A DNA stretch of 64,000 nt, from the NCBI GenBank assembly GCA_920105625.2, contig OV050031.1:227712194-227776193 (forward strand), given 5' to 3'. Below, piece after piece: positions 57,031-64,000 of the stretch (position 1 is the stretch's first letter; every line of letters starts with the position of its first letter). The notes under the pieces are model-generated. The model saw only the letters and a list, made by a program, of their open reading frames with translations, was not told the DNA's origin and made no database searches. The translations under genes and the position numbers were made by a program. The stretch comes from Clusia tigrina. Lineage: Eukaryota > Arthropoda > Insecta > Diptera > Clusiidae.

Positions 57031-57404
57031 CTTTTAATGTTATCACCTTCTTAAGTTCTTCCGTAGTTACATCTTTGCCCTCATTTAATCATTTTAGAAG
57101 AATATGATGACGAAAATCATGTTCTGAATAATGACTTTTTAGTATTGAAGCATTGGGTAGTGGCTTGGAAGAACTACAGCTTTAGCTAAATAACAATGTT
57201 CATGAGTGTATTACTGCGTACATAATTCGTTTGGATAGTTATAGATTGATCAATTGATTCTATAAAATCATTCCAACTACTTGTTTGATAATTCAATTTT
57301 ATAATAGTCCAATTTAACAGAAATTTACTTGAACAATAGTTAAAAAGATTTCTTTAAATAACAGTTAAATAAGTGTCACTTTCACATATAATCGCTTCAG
57401 GTTC
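57031..57404. other. Anonymous AT-rich stretch
   Basis: No motif was found, apart from possible further diverged Jockey sequence at the left end (TTAATGTTATCACCTTCTTA). Confidence 0.35.
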
Positions 57405-57650
57405 TAGTTGGAACCATTCTAGACTTCTAGGGTCAACTCAATGTCCTCCTATGTTCCATTCATCACGGTCTGAGGTAATAATCTCAAAATTGCGATCAAA
57501 ATGTTGTTTTGGGATCGTATGATCCGTTATTGAGCAGATTATGTTTTGATCCGGTGTGTTTTTGAAAATATTGAAACGACCATAGTCATGAGGTTCTTGT
57601 CTAGACAAGATTTTCATCTTCAATGCGCTTCTAGCAGCACATTATTAATT
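57405..57650 (-). pseudogene. Family E internal fragment
   Basis: The minus strand reads ALKMKILSRQEPHDYGRFNI, then FKNTPDQNIICSITDHTIPK and QHFDRNFEIITSDRDEWNIG. It matches 48590-48800 closely. Here the codon that is a stop at 48734 is Tyr (HDYGRFNI), so the frame is open. Both ends are truncated and neither RT nor RNase H is present. Confidence 0.85.
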
Positions 57651-60589
57651 CACATAGTCGTACGCAATATTCAGAATTATTTTGACTGCTCTTCTGCATG
57701 GTGAGCTCTTTGGATTCTACCTACTTCTTTGACCCATTTGCATTTTTACTCCTTTTCCATTCTGGAAATTATAAACTATTTCAAGTTTGGGGGCAGTGAG
57801 CATGTGACGAGACACTGAGCACTCTGCAATGACAGAAGCACACTAAATAAGTAGGCCTGCGACACACAGAATGCGAGAGCGCTGTCAGTAGATGGTTTCC
57901 GCTTCGCTACTGAAAAGGCAGAAGCACACTTGCACATGCTCATAATACAACTGGATTGGAGTCCTTCGCACAGGATGTGCAAACAGCCTTTTAAGAGCTT
58001 TCCGCACACTTTTCTATGCACTCGCAAATTGTTTCCCAGTATGAGTGTGGATGGCTTCTCTAATTTGTTCTTTGTGTTTCCCAGAGTGAGTGTGTGTTTG
58101 TTTATCATTAAACATATGTAAGTGGTTGTGTAAGTTGCTTGCGTCTGATCCTTGTTGTAAATGATTGCAAACAATGAGAAGTGTTTAGGATCTTTTTGTA
58201 GTTTTAAATACTCCAATATAGAAAGTGTTTGTCCAATTCTCACTTGACTGGGCTTAATGTCTATTTTATGCAAGTATATCCCACAACAGCCGACTAAGAA
58301 CACTGTGGCTGGAATTTCATGTCTCAATTTCACTGTCAATGCCAGGAGTTTATTAAAATTCCGCTCAGCTAAATCCATAAAAAACAAAGTTAAACGTTTT
58401 AAGCACTACTGGCACACTGTGGCGCTCTCCTTGCTTCCAAGTCGCCATCTTCAGCTCAGTCACAACTCAATTTCCCGGGCAGCCTCCGAAACTTCGCCTC
58501 AATTATTGTAATTTAATGGTAAATTCGATGAGCAAACTTCAGCGTTGCGTTTCTATGCACGAGTGCGTCAAATTTTCCATCACTTTCCTTTCCCACTTAT
58601 TAGCCGAAAGTTTATTACTTTTCTTCTGTTCCTTTTAATTGCATTGCGTTCGGAATCTATTGCACCAAATACGTGAAAGTGGTATTTATTTATAAAAAAG
58701 GCCAGAAGTCTTTTGACATTTTAACGGTTTCAGCTGTTTATGCCTCGCCATAAAACTTTCCCACTTTTGCGCTATTAACGTGCTTCATGCTTAGGGGGCT
58801 TCTGATGGCGTCCCCGCTCAGCTATCACCTTAGTATGCAGGACACACCAGCGTCCTTAACTGTTGCGCATGGTGGTAGACATGGGTACTAAGCGTGTTGC
58901 TTACGCGTGGGCTTGTTGTGCTGCTCCTCGATTTGGAAGTCAATTCATTGGCGCAGCGCTGTTGGTTGACGCAATATTCAAGGGGGAGTTGGATCCTGGC
59001 AGCTAAGAATAAGGTCAAGGAAATTGTTATTGTAGGCAAATGCCTATTCGAGAGACGTGACAAAGCAGCCACTTGTGACGAAATTTGCGATTTAAGTTGT
59101 TGCCGCAAATTTAGCGGAAAAATAATTCAAACACTCCACGCCCGGAGGGGAGTGGAAGGAAATGGAGGTCATCCATTTGGCTCTGCAGCAATCTGACAGC
59201 AATTTCATAATTCGGATTATAAACTATTAAAGTAAATCTGTTACAATTAATTGCAGTACTGTTTGGCAGTTGCGGCTTTACGATCAAGCAAGCACGTTGA
59301 GTAATTGGTGAAGACTGAGGTGGCCTGTATGTCGAAAGCTGCAGTTTCCAAGGAAGAGCCAATATAGGATAAATATAAATTGCACCAGCTCATCCATAAT
59401 AAAAATCTAATAACATTTGCCAGTCTATCATGTATCATCATCCATGTACTTCATGTCTTTACAATTGCGAGTAGGAGACTCTGACATCCAACTGGCTACT
59501 GGGAACCATGGTATAAGATAGGTATATACCAAGTATTCGAGGCTAAATATAACCGTTTAGAACATGTTTCTTAATGACTTTAAAGTATTTCCCTCAATCG
59601 ACTCGTATCAAAGAGCACAAATTATAAACAAAATTTGGATATTTTGAAAATAAATCAATTATAAAAAAAACAAAAAGTTGAGGGAATGAAGCAACCGAAC
59701 AGCTGCATTGACGCCAATTAGTAAGCAGCATATGCCGCATGTGGCAGGCACAGCTTTCGGTGTGGCGCCCCAACCCAAAAGCAGCCCGCGCAGTAGGCAC
59801 ACCAGATAGAGACAATGTTGACACGTTCATTCGGGAACAAATACGAAGAAAAATGTTCCACAAAAAACGTGTGAAAATAAAACATTCATCGTTTGCCTTC
59901 CTTCGAAGTGGGGATGACAAACAAATATGAATTATGCAGCAAATGCGTGTCAACATTGCGACATCGCAGTGCAGCAGGCTTTCAAAGCTGCAGAACTGTT
60001 TGTTTCATTAATTTAGCAGATGTTTTAATGATGCGAGTTAAATTTGTTGAGTGCGTTGCACTCTCCAAATGGCAACTCACAGAAGAATGCAAATGATTGC
60101 TCTGTGCAGAGTGGATTGATGGAAACAAGCTGAAGATTTCGGCTTTTGGATTTAAGTTCCGTACAATTTCTGAGAATTGTATGAAGACAAGGGCCGTACT
60201 CAACATATGCCTCCTAATAAATGATCCAAGCTAAATTAAGTGGGTTGATTTCATAATACATGTACTCAGATAAAGTGTATGGGGGTACATCAGAAGCATC
60301 TCCACTTCGCTATTAAAAACAGTTCACTGCAATTTCTGTGAAATTAGTTTTGCGGTATCAAATTATAAAGGAAATATGTTAAAGGATATTCCCTTTCCTT
60401 TTGAGTGTGTGGTTCTTTAAACTGTATCTAACATAAACGAATGCTTGGAAGCAATGAGGCAATATTCATTTCCCACTCTTATATTGGTATGCTTCGACTA
60501 CTTATGAAAAGCATTTTCTTCATAAATCAAATTTAATCATATGCCAGTTAACTGAGGACTGGCAGCAAATCGAACTTAGAGAATATTAT
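57651..60589. other. Anonymous region without recognised genes
   Basis: A 203-codon minus-strand frame (57776-58387) is the longest of the window, but it has no known motif and shows no codon or composition pattern that would support it. Nothing else stands out. Confidence 0.4.
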
Positions 60590-61025
60590 TGTGTAGAAGA
60601 TTTAAAGCATCGCGACCTTTCGATCTATTGTGCCCCCCATCAGAGGTTCAAAGTACATCTTTGAGTCCTATCCTCTGGATAAACGTAATGACAAGTTTTG
60701 GCTCCAGAGGTTTCACATCACTAGCAGAGCCTTGGAAGAATCCCAAATATTTGCTGCGGGTGTGCATGAGCGCCGAACAGTGTGTCAGCAGATGCAAAAA
60801 CGTCTCCTCTTCCTCCACACAGAATCTGCAGGAACCTTCCGAGGTTAACCCCATCCTCACCACATGTGACTTCAGTTTACAGTATCCTATGAGTAGGCCT
60901 GCCATCATCCCAACATTCTTCTTAGAGATATTGATGAATGATTCGTATCTTTTTAAGTGCCATGTCCCTAGCAGACTCTTTGGTACCCTTAGGCCTGGTG
61001 TGTTAGCATAGAGAATAAAGAGCAA
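60590..61025 (-). pseudogene. Non-LTR RNase H tail, open 125 codons (family F)
   Basis: The minus strand reads LGTWHLKRYESFINISKKNV, then GMMAGLLIGYCKLKSHVVRM and CRFCVEEEETFLHLLTHC (C-x2-C...H-x3-C), then RSKYLGFFQGSASDVKPLEP and a stop at 60648. The frame is clean to the stop. The 3' UTR has AGGTCGCGATGCTTTAAAT near 60610. RT and RNase H are absent, so this is a 5'-truncated insertion. Confidence 0.82.
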
Positions 61026-61757
61026 TTAAACAGAAATCCTCTTATCATACCGATATAATTATTAACTACAGTATGCGTATTTATTATATTACAATATGCG
61101 TTGTCATATTAGTAACAGAGAGAGTAGATCGAGGTACAATAACCTTTGAAGCCCAAACAGCCTCATTTGTCTACGAAAAAAGTGCTCTTCATAACGATAA
61201 CGTACCAGCACATTCATCTTCAAGGGAAAAATTGTTAATTACTTTGGATGAGACGCCGCAATATCAACTTCATGATGATGTGGCAACAATTTGAATATAA
61301 AATTCTTTCAGGGTTCTTTTTGTGGCAGATCTGTCTTCATCACAACAATTGGAGTCATTTTGCCGTTGCTTTAAAAAGTACTTTTTGTGGGTCTTTAAAT
61401 ATAAAATAAATGTGTTTTTAAATTGTCGCCACTTGGCACTGCAAAGAAATACAGTCAAATATTCTGCTTAACATTCTAATTTTGAAGTATTTTAAAACCG
61501 CTTCTTCGTTCGGTCGACCTAAAACTAATTTCATAAATAAAATAAATCAAACCCATCAACTAGCGGCCCTTTGCTGCCCCGCGGAGCCATAGGAGTCATA
61601 GGACATATATATCAACTAAATGGAATTGAAGGTATTCATTAACAGAGCTCCCAGCAAGCACCTGCGAAATATTCCCAGCGGATGTGCTTTTGCAACGCAA
61701 GCGTCTGGCTCCTCATATTCAATGTTAGCTGTGTGCATTCCAGAACAACGCTCCTGA
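61026..61757. other. Region with a faint mariner-like motif
   Basis: A plus-strand frame at 61073-61294 contains SALHNDNVPAHSS, resembling the H.DNAPAH motif of mariner transposases. The flanking residues do not continue the match, and no terminal inverted repeats were found. The rest is anonymous. Confidence 0.25.
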
Positions 61758-62185
61758 TTCGTCAGCGCAATTATTATTGTTATTATTATTATTATTTATA
61801 TATTTACTATAATTAAAATTATAATAAACTAATAACTTATAAGCAATGGAAAGCTGTTCCGTGCTGTTCAGTGTTCGAACTTTTTGAGCCGTCTGTGTAA
61901 TGGGAAGCCATCTTGTATATGGGAAGAGGTTTTTAGTTTCGAGGAATAGTTGACCAAAGGTGTTGGCGGAGGTGTCGTTTTTGGCATAGGATGTGAGGCT
62001 GGTTATGAAAGTATCCGGGTATAGGTTCCATGGAGTGTAGGTTTCAGTGATGGTAATGGGTGTGTTGCAGTTGATTTTCAGATCATTGGTTGCGTCTAGT
62101 AAGCCGACCAAGCCCGGGTCAGGATTTGAGCCTGAGTGTGAGTCCATCATGCTTACCACCAGACCACAGAGGGCGGCCATTTACA
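61758..62185 (-). repeat. Long tRNA-headed SINE (~430 bp)
   Basis: Reversed, it begins GGCCGCCCTCTGTGGTCTGG and TGGTAAGCATGATGGACTCA, with box B in CAGGCTCAAATCCTGACCCG, so it has the same head as 34991-35178. A different body of about 330 bp follows, starting CTTGGTCGGCTTACTAGACG. It ends in AATAATAATAATAACAATAA (61760-61800), an (AAT)n tail like that of the short SINE. A 151-codon frame crosses it only because of base composition. Confidence 0.75.
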
Positions 62186-62234
62186 ATAAATTATGCTTAT
62201 ACACTGAACGTACGCCACTGAATGATGAGTCGGG

Positions 62235-62965
62235 TCAGGTCTGATTGCAACACTGGTCATTCAAACTGATGGTGTTCGTGGTCGGTTGCGACGCGTTGAT
62301 CTTGGTGGAGGTGCTCTCTGGCTTATACACTTCGAGGTGCGGTAGATAGTAGTGAGGCACCGGGGATACGGACGGAGGCGAATCTTCGGACATGTGGTTG
62401 AGCGTCATATATTCCACTATCACTTCGTCATATAGTTGTGTGTTTCCTGGGTGTTTACCCAGCCGTACTTCATTACGTTCGAATTGTTTGGGTGCAATAT
62501 GACGCGATGAACCTAAGGATTGACTAGGATGAAAATCAGATTTATAGGGCAAAGATACAATATATCGCCTGGAGGCGTCCCGTCGGGTTGTCTGGGAGTA
62601 TAATTCGAGGCATGCCGCGCCTATATCGGCGTGCGCTTCTTTTCGGGAGTATAATTTGAGGCATGCCTCATCTATATCGGCGTGCGCTTCCTTTCGTAAG
62701 GGGTCTCCTCGATTCCCCAAAATCGGTTGTGAAGAGAGTCGAGGGGTTGAGATTCGTCAACCTTCACTCTCGTAGCAAAGGCCGAGATTCGGCGTTCCGG
62801 AACTGTCCCCGTGAGGATCCAGCCGAATATGGTCTCTTGAGCGAGTAGAGACCCCACAATGTTTCTTTTTAACCCATAGAGCAGTACTATTGGGTATAAC
62901 TCCCCACCTTATAGGACATCCACCTGTGCGGAGTTGTTGGTGTGTGGATCCGCTAAGTGGATCCC
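62235..62965 (-). pseudogene. BEL/Pao pol, region between protease and RT core
   Basis: From right to left: HLADPH, VDVL (one stop) GGELYPIVLLYGLKR, then LLAQETIFGWILTGTVPERR, then LDSLHNRFWGIEETP. After a frameshift come a duplicated ADI(D/G)(E/A)ACL(K/E)LYS unit, RRYIVSLPYKSDFHPSQSLG, YDEVIVEYMTLNHMSE, and YYLPHLEVYKPESTSTK followed by a shortened NAS...NTISLND. Each is a known BEL Pol block in the right order. The LRVVF step between STSTK and NAS is partly deleted. The reading ends near 62235 before the RT catalytic motif. Confidence 0.85.
62594..62695. repeat. 51-bp in-frame tandem duplication in BEL pol
   Basis: GGGAGTATAATT(C/T)GAGGCATG starts at 62594 and 62645, with CTATATCGGCGTGCGCTTC at the end of each. 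Fifty-one bases add 17 codons without a shift, in the (A)CL(K/E)LYS region. Confidence 0.93.
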
Positions 62966-63245
62966 CCCCAATTGTTCTGTGGAGATAGTGACGAAACCGC
63001 ACTGCACCTGATCATAGACTGCGGACCATTGGAACACAATAGACTCAGTTGTTTTTTAGAATATATCTGAGATATGAGCAAGATCCCTCATCTTGATTCC
63101 TCCAAAATATTTGAATTCCTGTCGGAAATTAACCTGAGAGAAGATCTGTAGATGAGACTATCCTCATCTTTCAAATAAATAGGGGCATCACAATACATCT
63201 TTCAGGTCGCAGTGTAGAACACCCTTAAATATATCTATCTATCGC
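62966..63245 (+). mobile_element. Family B non-LTR tail inserted in the BEL element
   Basis: The plus strand reads FCGDSDETALHLIIDCGPLE, then SKIPHLDSSKIFEFLSEINL and RLSSSFK before the stop at 63178, then CATCTTTCAGGTCGCAGTGT and a TATCTATCTATC tail at 63231-63243. It is the same family as 3115-3400. It separates the BEL segments at 62235-62965 and 63246-63660, which run on the opposite strand, so it inserted later. Confidence 0.83.
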
Positions 63246-63660
63246 CTTGAGCCAGTTTGAAAGGGGGCAACTCCCCGGTTAGGTTGGCAACATCACAGCT
63301 GACATATGGAGCCGCTTTGAAGGGTCGTAACGCGAGCTTAACACTATTTTACAAACTTTCATGACGTTTGCAGCTACCACATTGCTTACCCTTGACACTT
63401 GTGCATGCACGGTTCGCACTGGTGGCTTGAGCCATCTTTGGAGGCGGTTAGAAATAAAATACCCTTCAGATCCAGAATCTACCAGAACCAGGGCTATGTA
63501 ATTGACTCCCCGGTGTTGGACTTTGATCAGGGCGTTACCCAGCAGTATTCTACTAAACAGTTGACCACTCGTATGGCTTGGACTGGGCCCCGACTCATCT
63601 ACCGCACGTGTGACTTGCGTTGTGTGGGCGCTGGATATGGAGCAGGTGCGTTTCAAATGT
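63246..63660 (-). pseudogene. BEL/Pao retropepsin region
   Basis: The 125-codon minus-strand frame carries LLGNALIKVQHRGVNYIALV, then LVDSGSEGYFISNRLQRWLK with the aspartic-protease DSG, then a VVAANVMKVCKIVLSSRYDP segment and LHMSAVMLPT. This is the A17-type protease of BEL/Pao elements, and the active-site DSG is intact. It continues, shifted, as LTGELPPFKLAQG to the insertion point at 63245. The gag zinc-knuckle region that should precede it is not recognisable beyond 63660. Confidence 0.85.
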
Positions 63661-64000
63661 TGGGCTGGTTCACTGCATCAATACGCAAACAAAAATCACG
63701 GAATTTTTCTCTTTATGCAACCAATTTCCATCACATTCTGTCTTCCAATTGTACTAAAAAGTGTATATTGGTATATAGCGAATCATGTTTGAACTTCCCC
63801 TCTAGAATTGTGTTATACCAATTCTTCCCCTCGGAATTGTGTGGTACTAATTCTGCCTCCATTGCAATACTTTGACATTTCAAGCTGACTCACATCAATT
63901 TGCCCCAAAGTATTATCGTGTTGTAGATCCAATTTGATTGTAATCCATTAAAAATCAATTTTAAAATATTTATTTAATTTCTTTAATTAATTGGAACTCA
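63661..64000. other. Unassigned right end
   Basis: It may contain the BEL gag portion, but no zinc knuckle is visible. TCTAGAATTGTGTTATACCA and TCGGAATTGTGTGGTACTAA near 63803 and 63831 form a diverged direct repeat. Confidence 0.35.

Noticed and set aside
57776..58387. 203-codon minus-strand frame, the longest in the window
   Set aside because: No domain, no ordered motif, opposite-strand frames overlap it, and it begins and ends in plain intergenic sequence.
61725..62180. 151-codon minus-strand frame ending in poly-Asn
   Set aside because: It spans a tRNA-headed SINE and its (AAT)n tail, and box A/B promoter elements lie in its start.

Overview
The window looks like nuclear DNA from a higher fly or a similar insect. 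It is AT-rich, without operons or bacterial signals. It carries decayed non-LTR retrotransposons (Jockey-like, R1-like, I/LOA-like with RNase H, and one RTE-like tail), BEL/Pao LTR-element fragments and tRNA-headed SINEs. I found no exon of a recognisable host gene. Species cannot be fixed from sequence alone. The best reading is an intergenic region, a very large intron, or TE-rich chromatin near heterochromatin.

Layout. 1.5-4.2 kb holds three minus-strand non-LTR remnants and a SINE, one remnant containing a 22-bp minisatellite. 4.2-7.3 kb is anonymous apart from a GT microsatellite. 7.3-11.5 kb is a TE cluster: a probable LTR, an RT gene split by a 349-bp BEL fragment, a SINE, a Jockey RT with a mutated active site, and a 248-bp solo LTR flanked by TATA. 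13.3-13.8 kb has a heptapeptide-repeat ORF running in frame into an RTE-like C-terminus. 14-21 kb is mostly anonymous, with a CpG-richer, promoter-like stretch at 17.4-18.6 kb and several SINE pieces. 21.3-22.6 kb is an I/LOA-like RT/RNase H remnant. 25.5-26.2 kb has two minisatellites. 27.6-38 kb is the densest TE block: RNase H tails, a BEL pol, a Jockey EN/RT pseudogene with a foldback, the best SINE copy, and a plus-strand Jockey RT. 38.7-42.8 kb has further tails, including an R1-type C-terminus. 47.5-57.7 kb carries three copies of one I/LOA-like family, a Jockey copy, tandem repeats and one unidentified 170-codon ORF. 60.6-63.7 kb ends with an RNase H tail, a long SINE and a minus-strand BEL gag-pol interrupted by a plus-strand non-LTR tail.

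Nothing here forms a working pathway. The value lies in the record of events: nested insertions with datable order, target-site duplications, minisatellites born inside TE coding sequence, catalytic residues lost from otherwise open frames, and at least two SINE types sharing one tRNA-like head. All TE coding regions seen are truncated or broken. Family names rest on motif reading by eye, not on database searches.
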